Assembly (NCBI GenBank): GCA_947452635.1
Contig: CANGEE010000004.1
Location: forward strand, 1-46,556
DNA from: Comamonadaceae bacterium
Lineage (GTDB): Bacteria > Pseudomonadota > Gammaproteobacteria > Burkholderiales > Burkholderiaceae_C
Reading direction: 5' to 3'
DNA: 46,556 nt
The position numbers and the translations under genes are program-made. Below the pieces are notes generated by a model that saw only the letters and a program-made list of their open reading frames with translations, had not been told where the DNA came from and ran no database searches. Shown here piece after piece: positions 25,938 through 34,184 of this stretch; position 1 is the stretch's first letter; the number at the start of each line of letters is the position of its first letter.

Positions 25938-26672
25938 TCATAAACTCAAATACGCGCGCTGAATGTCGGGGTCGGCCGTTAAGGCCTGCATGCTGGCTTG
26001 GTAACGAACTTGACCCTTTTCCAGCACATAGGCCCGGTCCGCCACCAAGTTTGCAAAATGGATGTTTTGCTCTGACAGCAAAATGCTCACGCCCCGGGCT
26101 TTGAGCGCCAAAATCATCTGCACCATCTGCTCCACCATCACCGGCGCTACGCCTTCGGAGGGCTCATCCAGCAAGATCACGAAAGGGTTGCCCATCAAGG
26201 TGCGGGCCACGGCCAGCATTTGTTGTTCGCCACCGCTCATCTGCCCGCCCGGGCGCTGCGGCATGTCGCCCAAGTTGGGGAAAAGTTCAAACACAGCGTC
26301 CACGGTCCAATGCGGCGCGGCCTTGCCATCGGGCCATTGCCGCGCTTTTTGTTGACCCACTTGCAGATTTTGCAGAACCGTGAGGTCGGTGAAAATGCGG
26401 CGGTCTTCGGGCACATAACCCAGACCCCAACGGGCCGCATGGTGCGGCTCCAGGTGCGTCAGGTCATGGCCCATGAAACTGACTTGGCCGTGCGTGCGTG
26501 CCACCAGTCCGATCAAGGCTTTGAGCGTGGTGGACTTGCCTGCGCCGTTGCGCCCCATCAAGGCCACGACTTCGCCGCGCCGCACCTGCAGATTCACCTC
26601 ATGCAAAATTTGCGCTGCACCATAACCCGCCGACAGGCCTTGGGCTTGCAGCAAGATGTCGACGCTGCTCAT
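25938..26672 (-). CDS. livF: Branched-chain amino-acid type ABC importer ATPase LivF
   Basis: This 244-residue ATPase has Walker A GRNGAGKST, the diagnostic LivF segment GYVPEDRRIFTDLTVLQNL, signature MSGGEQQMLAVARTLMGNP and Walker B ILLDEPSEGVAP. It overlaps livG by four bases and is the distal gene of livK-livHM-livG-livF. It powers import together with LivG at the cytoplasmic face. HAAT-family importers take branched-chain amino acids but also other amides and acids, so the substrate is not certain. Confidence 0.93.
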   Translation of the reverse strand: MSSVDILLQAQGLSAGYGAAQILHEVNLQVRRGEVVALMGRNGAGKSTTLKALIGLVARTHGQVSFMGHDLTHLEPHHAARWGLGYVPEDRRIFTDLTVLQNLQVGQQKARQWPDGKAAPHWTVDAVFELFPNLGDMPQRPGGQMSGGEQQMLAVARTLMGNPFVILLDEPSEGVAPVMVEQMVQMILALKARGVSILLSEQNIHFANLVADRAYVLEKGQVRYQASMQALTADPDIQRAYLSL

Positions 26673-27439
26673 CGGGCAGTGGCCTCAAAAGTGCGGCCGC
26701 TGCCGAAATAGACTTCTTGCACTTGGGGGTGATCACGGATGTCCTGCGGCTTGCCCTGCGCGATCAATCGGCCACGGGCCAAGACGATCATGCGGTCGGC
26801 ATAGGCAAAGACCACGTCCATGCTGTGCTCAGTGAACAGCACCGCCATGCCGCGTTGCCGCACCAGTTCTTGGGTCAACGCCATCAAGTCCTTGCGCTCT
26901 GGAGCCGCCATGCCGGCGGTGGGCTCGTCCATCAACAGCAGCTTGGGGCTGTTGGCCACGGCCATCGCCAACTCCACCCGCTTGACATCGCCATAGGCCA
27001 ACACATGACAAGGCCTGTCGGCCTGCGATTTCATGCCCACCTGCGCCAGCAGGGCCAGTGCATCACTGCGCCGGTGGTCGGCTGCACGCCGCCACATCGA
27101 CCACAGCAAGCCGTCATGGGAAAGCAGCGCCATTTGCACGTTTTCTACCACGGTGAGTGAGGCAAAGGTTTCAGCAATCTGAAAGGTGCGCCCCACCCCT
27201 TGCCGCCAAATGGCGCGGGGCTTGCAACCCACCAACTCTTGGCCTTGCAGCAAGATAGAGCCTTGGTCAGCCCGCAGTTGGCCGTTGAGCATATTGAAGG
27301 TGGTGGACTTGCCCGCGCCGTTCGGCCCGATCATGGCCAGCAATTCGCCAGGGGCCAGATCAAAGCTGATGCCGTCCACCGCCCTGACGCCGCCAAAGGA
27401 CTTGCCCAGGTTGCTCACTTGCAAGAGTGCGTGACTCAT
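26669..27439 (-). CDS. livG: Branched-chain amino-acid type ABC importer ATPase LivG
   Basis: The 256-residue partner ATPase has Walker A GPNGAGKST, the LivG-type GVGRTFQIAETFASLTVVENV, a signature-like LAYGDVKRVELAMAVA in place of LSGGQ, and Walker B LLLMDEPTAGMAAPER. The variant LAYGD signature is common in LivG proteins. It overlaps livF by four bases and its start overlaps the stop of the fused permease by four, so all three are translationally coupled. Confidence 0.93.
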   Translation of the reverse strand: MSHALLQVSNLGKSFGGVRAVDGISFDLAPGELLAMIGPNGAGKSTTFNMLNGQLRADQGSILLQGQELVGCKPRAIWRQGVGRTFQIAETFASLTVVENVQMALLSHDGLLWSMWRRAADHRRSDALALLAQVGMKSQADRPCHVLAYGDVKRVELAMAVANSPKLLLMDEPTAGMAAPERKDLMALTQELVRQRGMAVLFTEHSMDVVFAYADRMIVLARGRLIAQGKPQDIRDHPQVQEVYFGSGRTFEATAR

Positions 27440-29346
27440 GGTGCGCTCCTGTCTTGCAACAAGGTTTTACGGCGCCAACGATGCCCTGACAAATGCAGCG
27501 ATCCGGCCAAGCCTTGGGGGAACAACAGCACCAACATCAAGATCACAGCGCCCAACAGGGCGCGCCAATAATCGGTGTTGCGCGCCACCACGTCATGCAA
27601 CCATGTGAAGCTGAAGGCTCCGACCACCGGCCCAGCCAAGGTTTGAATGCCGCCCAGCAGCACCATCACCAAGCCGTCCACCGATTTGCCCACCGCCATG
27701 GTCTCGGGCGAAATACTGCCTTTGGAAAACGCATACAAAGCCCCGGCCAAACCGGCCAGACCGCCCGCCACAATGAACGCCACCCATTGCAAGCGCTGAA
27801 CGTCCATGCCCAGCGCTTGGGCGCGCAGCACCGAATCGCGCCCGGCCCGCAGCGCATAGCCAAAGGGCGAAAACAAGATCCGGCGCAGCCCCAGCACGCC
27901 GCCTGTGACCAGAACCAAGGTCAGCCCGTAATACATGCGCTTGTCGCTGAACAGCGCAGACGGCCAAACACCGGTCAGGCCATTGCTGCCGCCCGTCAAA
28001 CCGTCCCACTGGAAGGTGATAGCCCAGATGATTTGGGCAAAGGCCAAAGTCAACATGGCCAGGTAAACACCCGACAAACGCACCGCAAACCAGCCCAACA
28101 CCAAAGCCCCCAAAGCGGCGGCAAAAGGTGCCAGCAGCAAGGCCATTTCCATTGACCAGCCCAGATGCCGCACCAGCAACGCTGCACCATACGCGCCCAA
28201 GCCAAAGTACGCGGCATGGCCAAAGGAGTGCATGCCCGCCGGTCCCATGATGAAGTGCAGACTGGCCGCAAACAGGGCCGCAATCAACAAATCAATCAGC
28301 AACACCGTGGTGTAGGGTGAACTGGCGCTGAGCCAAGGCATGGCGACCAGCACCAAGCCCAGCAGCGCGGCACACCACAGAGCGCTCCTGCTGGCGCGGT
28401 GCAGGGGCGCCTCACGCATGCCCACATGACGACTCGGGGCCTGCGCTTGGCCCAGCAAACCCCAAGGCCGCCACACCAGCACCACCGCCATCACCACAAA
28501 GTCCACCACCAAAGTGAGTTTGGAAAACGAAACCGCAACCCCGAAGACCTCGACCACGCCCAACCAAATGCACACCGCCTTGACTTCGGCGATCAGCAAG
28601 GCCGCCAAATAGGCTCCCGAGATCGAGCCCATGCCGCCCACCACCACCACCACAAAGGCCGCACCGATGGTGTTCAAATCCATGTCCAAATTCGCCGGTT
28701 CACGCGGCAACTGCAAAGCACCGCCCAAACCGGCCAGCAGCGCGCCCAAAGCAAACACGGCCGTGAACAACCAGGCTTGATTGACACCCAGGGCGCTGAC
28801 CATTTCACGGTCTTGCGTGGCCGCGCGCACCAAGGTGCCCCAGCGGGTGCGGGTCAGCAGCAGCCACAGCAGGGCCAACACCACCGGGCCTGCCAGGATC
28901 AAAAACACATCGTAAGTGGGGAACAGCCGCCCCCACAGCAGCACCGAACCCGCGAGCCCTGGGGCGCGCGGGCCCAGCAATTCCTCCGGTCCCCACAACC
29001 ACAACACGGCGTCTTTCAGCACCAGCACCACCGCAAAAGTGGCCAGCAACTGAAACAGCTCGGGCGCTTTGTAAATGCGGCGCAAGATCAGCATCTCGGT
29101 CAGCGCACCCAACACCCCCACGGCGAGTGCCGCCAGCGCGATCGAAGGCCAATAGCCGATGTGACCCGCCAAGCGCTCCACCAAGGTGTAGGCGATGTAG
29201 AGGCCCGCCATGAAAAAAGAGCCGTGGGCGAAATTCACAATCCGGGTGACGCCAAAGATCAGCGACAAACCCGCCGCGACGAAAAACAGCGACGACGCCG
29301 ACGTCAGTCCATTCAACAGTTGAACGAGAAATCCAGAAAGCGTCAT
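27436..29346 (-). CDS. livHM: Fused LivH-LivM ABC importer permease
   Basis: The start is put at the ATG at 29346 (MTLSGFLVQLLNGL), as in LivH proteins; the GTG six codons upstream lacks support. The 636-residue chain joins two permeases. Residues 1-300 are LivH-like (GLSLIFGVTRIVNFAHGSFFMAG, VVVVGGMGSISGAYLAALLI). After a short linker (LGQAQAPSRHVGMREAPL) residues about 320-620 are LivM-like (IMGPAGMHSFGHAAYFGLGAYGAAL, TGGSNGLTG, VMVLLGGIQTLAGPVVGAF). About 16 to 18 membrane helices are expected. No stop or frameshift separates the halves, so this is a real fusion. It forms the transmembrane pore for the LivK-bound substrate. Confidence 0.93.
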   Translation of the reverse strand: MTLSGFLVQLLNGLTSASSLFFVAAGLSLIFGVTRIVNFAHGSFFMAGLYIAYTLVERLAGHIGYWPSIALAALAVGVLGALTEMLILRRIYKAPELFQLLATFAVVLVLKDAVLWLWGPEELLGPRAPGLAGSVLLWGRLFPTYDVFLILAGPVVLALLWLLLTRTRWGTLVRAATQDREMVSALGVNQAWLFTAVFALGALLAGLGGALQLPREPANLDMDLNTIGAAFVVVVVGGMGSISGAYLAALLIAEVKAVCIWLGVVEVFGVAVSFSKLTLVVDFVVMAVVLVWRPWGLLGQAQAPSRHVGMREAPLHRASRSALWCAALLGLVLVAMPWLSASSPYTTVLLIDLLIAALFAASLHFIMGPAGMHSFGHAAYFGLGAYGAALLVRHLGWSMEMALLLAPFAAALGALVLGWFAVRLSGVYLAMLTLAFAQIIWAITFQWDGLTGGSNGLTGVWPSALFSDKRMYYGLTLVLVTGGVLGLRRILFSPFGYALRAGRDSVLRAQALGMDVQRLQWVAFIVAGGLAGLAGALYAFSKGSISPETMAVGKSVDGLVMVLLGGIQTLAGPVVGAFSFTWLHDVVARNTDYWRALLGAVILMLVLLFPQGLAGSLHLSGHRWRRKTLLQDRSAP

Positions 29347-29451
29347 GCAGGGCTCATTTCGCACACCATAGCGCTCGAGGCCTGACTGCCCAGGCCTGCA
29401 TGAGGCCCTGCGTCCAAAGGCTTGAATGACACAGGACTGTGATCAAGCGCT

Positions 29452-30651
29452 TCAGTCTGCGTTGCGCGATTTTTTAACTTCGGCAACCGTGGGTTGAAAC
29501 TGAGCACCCTCCATGTAACGCGCATCGACCATCACGCCTTTGCCCGCATCGTTCTTGGTGCGCCCGACAAAGGCGCCCAGGGTGGACTGGTGGTCTTCAG
29601 GGCGGTAAGTGATCTTGCCAAACGGCGTGTCCAGCTGCAAACCCTTGAACGCGACACGCAATTTTTCCGAATCCGCGCCCTGGGCTTTGGCCACCCCAGC
29701 CGCGACCGACTTGATCATCACATAACCCACCATGGAACCCATGCGGGGGTAGTCCTTGAACTTGGCTTGGTAGGCCTGCAAAAACGCTTTGTGCTCGTTC
29801 GTGTTGTGCGCGCTCCAGGGGTAACCGGTGACGATCCAGCCGTTGGGCGTTTCGTCTTTGAGCGCATCCAGGTACTCGGGTTCTCCGGTCAACAGGCTGA
29901 CCACTTCACGGCCTTGAAACAAGCCACGGGTATTGCCCTCTCGCACAAACTTGGTCAGATCGGCACCAAACAAAACGTTGAAGATCGCATCCGGTTTGGC
30001 GTCGGCCAGCGCTTGCACCACACTGCCCGCGTCCAACTTGCCCAGCGGCGGCGCTTGCTCACCGACAAACTCAACCTCGGGTTGCGCGGCTTTGAGCAAG
30101 GTTTTGAAGGCAGCCACAGCCGACTGACCGTATTCGTAATTGGGGTAGACCACCGCCCAGCGCTTTTTCTTCAGCTTGACCGCCTCCGGCACCAGCATCG
30201 CCGCTTGCATGTAAGTGCCAGGGCGCAAGCGGAAGGTGTAGGCATTGCCGCCTTGCCAAGTGAGCTTATCGGTCAAGGGCTCACCGGCCAAGAAAAAGGT
30301 TTTGCGCTGCTTGGCAAAGTCCGCCACGGCCAAGCCGGTGTTGGACAAAAAGGTGCCGGTGAGCACATCGATTTTTTCGCGCGACAGCAGCTCTTCGGCC
30401 ACCCGCACCGCGTCGCCAGGGTTGGCGTTGTCGTCGCGGGTGATGAGTTCGAACTTTTTACCCATCACCCCCCCCGTGGCATTGATCTCGTCTATGGCCA
30501 ATTCCATGCCTTTTTTGTAGGGTTCCAAAAAAGCTGGCTGGGCTTTGTAGCTGTTGATCTCGCCGATTTTGAAAGTGTTTTGGGCCTGTACAGAGGCAGC
30601 TGAAAAGCCTAAAACGGCCAGCACCAGTGCAGATTGAAATGACTTTGCCAT
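29452..30651 (-). CDS. livK: Periplasmic substrate-binding protein of the Liv-type importer
   Basis: This 399-residue type I binding protein has a signal peptide (MAKSFQSALVLAVLGFSAASVQA) and begins mature as QNTFKIGEINSYKAQPAFLEPYKKGMELAIDEINATGGVMGKKFEL, the Peripla_BP_6 start. The ATG at 30651 has AGGAG nine bases ahead. Because it deviates from classical LivJ/LivK (for example KIGEINSYKAQPAFLEPYKKG), the ligand may be an amino-acid-like or amide compound rather than leucine. It heads the operon; the 105-base gap to the permease has no clear hairpin. Confidence 0.88.
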   Translation of the reverse strand: MAKSFQSALVLAVLGFSAASVQAQNTFKIGEINSYKAQPAFLEPYKKGMELAIDEINATGGVMGKKFELITRDDNANPGDAVRVAEELLSREKIDVLTGTFLSNTGLAVADFAKQRKTFFLAGEPLTDKLTWQGGNAYTFRLRPGTYMQAAMLVPEAVKLKKKRWAVVYPNYEYGQSAVAAFKTLLKAAQPEVEFVGEQAPPLGKLDAGSVVQALADAKPDAIFNVLFGADLTKFVREGNTRGLFQGREVVSLLTGEPEYLDALKDETPNGWIVTGYPWSAHNTNEHKAFLQAYQAKFKDYPRMGSMVGYVMIKSVAAGVAKAQGADSEKLRVAFKGLQLDTPFGKITYRPEDHQSTLGAFVGRTKNDAGKGVMVDARYMEGAQFQPTVAEVKKSRNAD

Positions 30652-30728
30652 GAAAATTCTCCTGCGGTATCTTAATCAATATCCAAGCCCGTGAGGGCGA
30701 ACGGCCAAGCCACAAAATTTACAAAATG

Positions 30729-31505
30729 TCAGACCTTGGGCACGGCCACCCATTGGCCGGCCAGCGGGTGTATGGCGATACGCTGATCAAACACCGCCTC
30801 CACGGCGCGCTGCGTCGCCTCATCCGCACACGCACCGTGGTGCACGATGTTGCCAGCCTGCATCACCACCATGTCGTCAGCGTGCAAGGCCATGCCAATT
30901 TCGTGCAGCACGCTGACCACCGTCGTGCCTTGGGCCAGCAGGCAATGCACCTGCTCCAACCAGTCCACCTGGTGCGGCGGGTCCAGATTGGCCAAGGGTT
31001 CGTCCATCAGCATGATCTGTGCGTTCACCGCCAGGGCGCGCGCCAACAGCACGCGCTGGCGCTCGCCGCCAGACAATTGGCCCAGCGCCCGCTCGCGCCA
31101 ATCCCAGGCCTGCGTCGCCTGGAGCGCGGCTTGCACCATGGCGTGGTCTTGCGCTGAGGGTGCGGCCAGCCAGTCCTGGTGCGGCAAGCGGCCCAGCATG
31201 ACGACGTCCCACACACGCAAATCGTCCGACGCCGATTCGCCCTGCCCCAACCAAGAAAGTTGCCTGGCGCGCTCACGCCGAGGTATCACCGCCAAAGGTT
31301 GGCCCAGCCAATGCACCTGCCCTGAAAGCTGCTGCGCAGGGGGCAGCAAGCCCGCCATGGCCTTGAGCAAGGTGGACTTGCCAGCGCCGTTAGGCCCTAC
31401 GATGCAGTTCCAGCGGCCAGGGGCAATCGTCAGGTCCAAACCGTTCAACACGTCCTGGTCACCCAGGCGCACGCGCAAACCCTGGACTTGCAATGCGGCC
31501 TTCAT
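30729..31505 (-). CDS. btuD: Cobalamin ABC importer ATPase
   Basis: The ATG at 31505 (MKAALQVQGLRVRLGD) overlaps the permease stop by four bases; the track's 47 extra residues are permease sequence in another frame. The 258-residue ATPase has Walker A GPNGAGKST, signature LSGGERQRVLLARAL and Walker B IMLMDEPLANLDPPHQ, of the FecE/BtuD type. It is the last gene of the riboswitch-headed B12 operon, which is why BtuD is chosen over a siderophore ATPase. Confidence 0.88.
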   Translation of the reverse strand: MKAALQVQGLRVRLGDQDVLNGLDLTIAPGRWNCIVGPNGAGKSTLLKAMAGLLPPAQQLSGQVHWLGQPLAVIPRRERARQLSWLGQGESASDDLRVWDVVMLGRLPHQDWLAAPSAQDHAMVQAALQATQAWDWRERALGQLSGGERQRVLLARALAVNAQIMLMDEPLANLDPPHQVDWLEQVHCLLAQGTTVVSVLHEIGMALHADDMVVMQAGNIVHHGACADEATQRAVEAVFDQRIAIHPLAGQWVAVPKV

Positions 31506-32506
31506 GCGCGCCCCGCACTGGAACTTGTGCGTGACAGGCGCCACAGCAAATAACCACCGCCCAGCACCGCTGTGAGCACACCCACAGGCATTTCTTGCGG
31601 CGCGATCAAACCCCGCGCCAGCAAGTCGGCCAGCAACAGCAGCCAACCGCCCGCCAAGGCCGACAGCAGCACCGACCAGCCATGCGTGGTGCGGACCATG
31701 GCGCGCACCAGGTGCGGCGCGGCCAAGCCGACAAAAGCGATCAAGCCCATTTGCGCTACAGCCGTGCCCGTGGCCAGGGCGATCACCGCCACCAGCAACA
31801 GGCGCGCAGGGGCCAAAGGCACGCCCAGACTGCGCGCGGTGTTTTCACCCAAGGTCAAGGCGTCCAGCACGCGGGCCATGCTCAAGCCCAGCGCCACGCA
31901 CAACCCCAACACGGCGCACATGAGCACGCACGCGGTCCAGCCGACAAAGCCGGTCGAGCCCAACATGAAGCCCTGCATGCCTTGCCACACCTCGGGTCGC
32001 CACAGATTCAAAAAAGAAGTGATGGCGCCCAGCACCACCCCCACAATCACGCCCGCCAGCAGCAAACGCAAGGTATGTTGCACGCCGCGCGCCAGCAGCA
32101 ACGTCAGCAACACGGCCAGCACCGCGCCCACAAAGGCCGCACCGGTGAGGCCCAAGCGCACCCACCAGCCGCTGGCCAGGGTGCTGCCGCCAAACAAACT
32201 CAGGTACATGGCGACGCCCAAAGACGCGCCCGAGGCACTGCCCAGCAAATACGGGTCGGCCAGCGGGTTGCGAAACAAGCCTTGCGCCAAAGCACCGGCC
32301 AAACCGAGTAAAGCCCCGCCCGCCCAAGCGCCCAGCGAACGCGGCAGCCGGATGTCCCACACAATTTGCCATGACACCGGATCGTGCACGGCCAGCCACC
32401 AAGCCTCCCAACCGGTGCTGCCCATGGCACTGCCCAAGGCCACGCCTGCGCTGCCAAAGCACACCAGCAACAAGCTGAGCACCCACGGTTTCAGAGGCTG
32501 GCTCAT
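31502..32506 (-). CDS. btuC: Cobalamin ABC importer permease
   Basis: This 334-residue FecCD-family permease starts at the ATG at 32506, in an ATGA overlap with btuF. About ten membrane helices are expected. Family motifs are WDIRLPRSLGAWAGGALLGLAGALAQGLFRNPLADPYLLGSASGASLG, a central LGENTARSLGV (the ATPase-coupling segment) and IAFVGLAAPHLVRAMV. It forms the inner-membrane channel for B12, powered by BtuD. Confidence 0.9.
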   Translation of the reverse strand: MSQPLKPWVLSLLLVCFGSAGVALGSAMGSTGWEAWWLAVHDPVSWQIVWDIRLPRSLGAWAGGALLGLAGALAQGLFRNPLADPYLLGSASGASLGVAMYLSLFGGSTLASGWWVRLGLTGAAFVGAVLAVLLTLLLARGVQHTLRLLLAGVIVGVVLGAITSFLNLWRPEVWQGMQGFMLGSTGFVGWTACVLMCAVLGLCVALGLSMARVLDALTLGENTARSLGVPLAPARLLLVAVIALATGTAVAQMGLIAFVGLAAPHLVRAMVRTTHGWSVLLSALAGGWLLLLADLLARGLIAPQEMPVGVLTAVLGGGYLLWRLSRTSSSAGRA

Positions 32507-33378
32507 GGCTTGCTGCCTAGGCTGCGCGCAATGCATTGGGCCATCAAGCGCGCCCCTTCGGCCATGCGCGGGCCTGCCCGCACCAGCATGTCAGATTCTT
32601 CAGTGTTGAAGACGCAGACGCGATTTTCCTGAATCACCTTGAGCTGCGACCAGCCCGGGCGCTGCAACATGCTGGCCCGGCTGCTGTCGCTCGCCATGAT
32701 GACGTCAGGCTGGGCGCGCACCACAAACTCTGGATTGATTTGGGGGAACGGCCCCAGACTGCCGGGCACAATGTTGCGCAAGCCCATCAGCGTGAGCGTC
32801 TCACCAATGAAAGACGAAGCGCTGGCCGCATAGGGCGCGGGGCTGACTTCGACATACACTTTTTGGCCCTTGGCCTGCGGGGGCAATGACTGCGCCGCCG
32901 CTTGAACACCGGCATGGATATGCCGCCACAAGCGCTCACCCTCTAGGGCGGGCACGCCCAGCGCCACGGCCAAGGTCGTGATCACGCGCTGCAAGTCGGC
33001 ATGGGTGCGCGGCTCCAGCGCCAGCACCGTGATGCCCAAGGCTTGCAATCGCTCAGCGCCGCGCGCAGATGCAGCCATCAACACCAAGTCAGGGCGCAGG
33101 GCCACCACGCGCTCGATGTTCGGATCTAAGCCGCCTCCCAAACGAGGCAGTTGCAAGACGGAGGCGGGCCAGTTGGAATAACGGTCCAGCCCCACCAGTT
33201 TGTGGCACTGACCCAGTGCGCAAACCGTTTCGGTGAGCGAGGGCAACAAACTGACGATGCGTGCAGGCGCTTGGTTGAAGCTGACTTCTTGCTGGCGATC
33301 GTCACGCACAGTGACGGCTTTGGCCAGGCTCATCGAAATCAGGGCCAACACGCAGGCCAGCCAGCGCACCTTAAGCAT
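32503..33378 (-). CDS. btuF: Periplasmic cobalamin-binding protein
   Basis: The 291-residue type III binding protein has a short signal peptide (MLKVRWLACVLALISMSLAKA) followed by VTVRDDRQQEVSFNQAPARIVSLLPSLTETVCALG, the BtuF/FhuD-type start. GLDRYSNWP, a central helix backbone, and SDMLVRAGPRMAEGARLMA at the end fit BtuF. It carries B12 from BtuB to BtuC. It overlaps the signal-less paralogue gene by eight bases and btuC by four. Confidence 0.9.
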   Translation of the reverse strand: MLKVRWLACVLALISMSLAKAVTVRDDRQQEVSFNQAPARIVSLLPSLTETVCALGQCHKLVGLDRYSNWPASVLQLPRLGGGLDPNIERVVALRPDLVLMAASARGAERLQALGITVLALEPRTHADLQRVITTLAVALGVPALEGERLWRHIHAGVQAAAQSLPPQAKGQKVYVEVSPAPYAASASSFIGETLTLMGLRNIVPGSLGPFPQINPEFVVRAQPDVIMASDSSRASMLQRPGWSQLKVIQENRVCVFNTEESDMLVRAGPRMAEGARLMAQCIARSLGSKP

Positions 33379-34180
33379 GCTCGGCCTCCCACTGCGCCAT
33401 GATGCGGTGCATTTGGGCCACGCCGTCGGTCAGCGCCGCCGGGCCGGGTTGCAAAATATCGGCCGATTTGATTTCAAAAATCTGCCCGGTTCGCACGGCA
33501 GGCACATCTTGCCAGCCCGGCCTGGCCGCCACGCTGTCCGGGCGAAACTTCTTGCCACACCAAGAGCCGATGATGATGTCGGGGGCGCGCTCCACAATGG
33601 TCTGACCGTCGGCAATGATGCGGTCTTTGCCCATGGGCATCCGCGCCAGCTCCGGAAAAATATCGTCGCCGCCAGCAATCCCCATCAACTCAGACACCCA
33701 GCGAATGCCGCTGATGTGAGGCTCGTTCCATTCTTCAAAAAAAACTTGGGGTCGGCGCTTGAAACGCGCCGCTTGCTTTTCAATGGCATCGAGCTGTGCG
33801 CGCCAAGTCTGCAGCAGCGCCAGCCCCTTTTCGGCCTGGCCCACCATGGCCGCGACTTGGTACAGCATGGCAAAAATCTCGTCTACGCTGCGCTGATTGA
33901 AAATCGTCACCTGCACGCCCGCGCGAATCAGCAATGCCGCAATGTCGGCCTGCAAATCGGAAAAGCCGAACACACAGTCCGGCTGCAAGACCAAGATCTT
34001 GTCGATCTTGGCCGTCAAAAAAGCACTGACCTTGGGCTTTTCCAAGCGCGCACGGCGCGGGCGCACCGTGTAACCCGAAATCCCCACGATGCGCTGCTCC
34101 TGCCCCAACAGGTACAGCCATTCGGTCGCCTCTTCGGTGAGGCAGACGATGCGTTGGGGGCCAAGGGCAAGCGGGGTCAT
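33371..34180 (-). CDS. Signal-less cobalamin-binding-like protein (BtuF fold)
   Basis: This 269-residue protein has the periplasmic-binding fold of COG0614 (QRIVCLTEEATEWLYLLGQEQRIVGISGYTVRP, ILVLQPDCVFGFSDLQADIAALLIRAG, IIGSWCGKKFRPDSV), but it begins MTPLALGPQ without a signal peptide, and no earlier start is possible because btuB ends four bases upstream. It is probably cytoplasmic. It sits between btuB and btuF and overlaps btuF by eight bases, so it shares B12 control. Whether it binds B12 after import, helps remodel it or binds something else is unknown. Confidence 0.8.
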   Translation of the reverse strand: MTPLALGPQRIVCLTEEATEWLYLLGQEQRIVGISGYTVRPRRARLEKPKVSAFLTAKIDKILVLQPDCVFGFSDLQADIAALLIRAGVQVTIFNQRSVDEIFAMLYQVAAMVGQAEKGLALLQTWRAQLDAIEKQAARFKRRPQVFFEEWNEPHISGIRWVSELMGIAGGDDIFPELARMPMGKDRIIADGQTIVERAPDIIIGSWCGKKFRPDSVAARPGWQDVPAVRTGQIFEIKSADILQPGPAALTDGVAQMHRIMAQWEAEHA

Positions 34181-34184
34181 GGGT

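Noticed and set aside
29494-30603. 369-residue plus-strand ORF opposite livK
   Set aside because: Antisense shadow of an intact binding-protein gene with signal peptide and ribosome-binding site.
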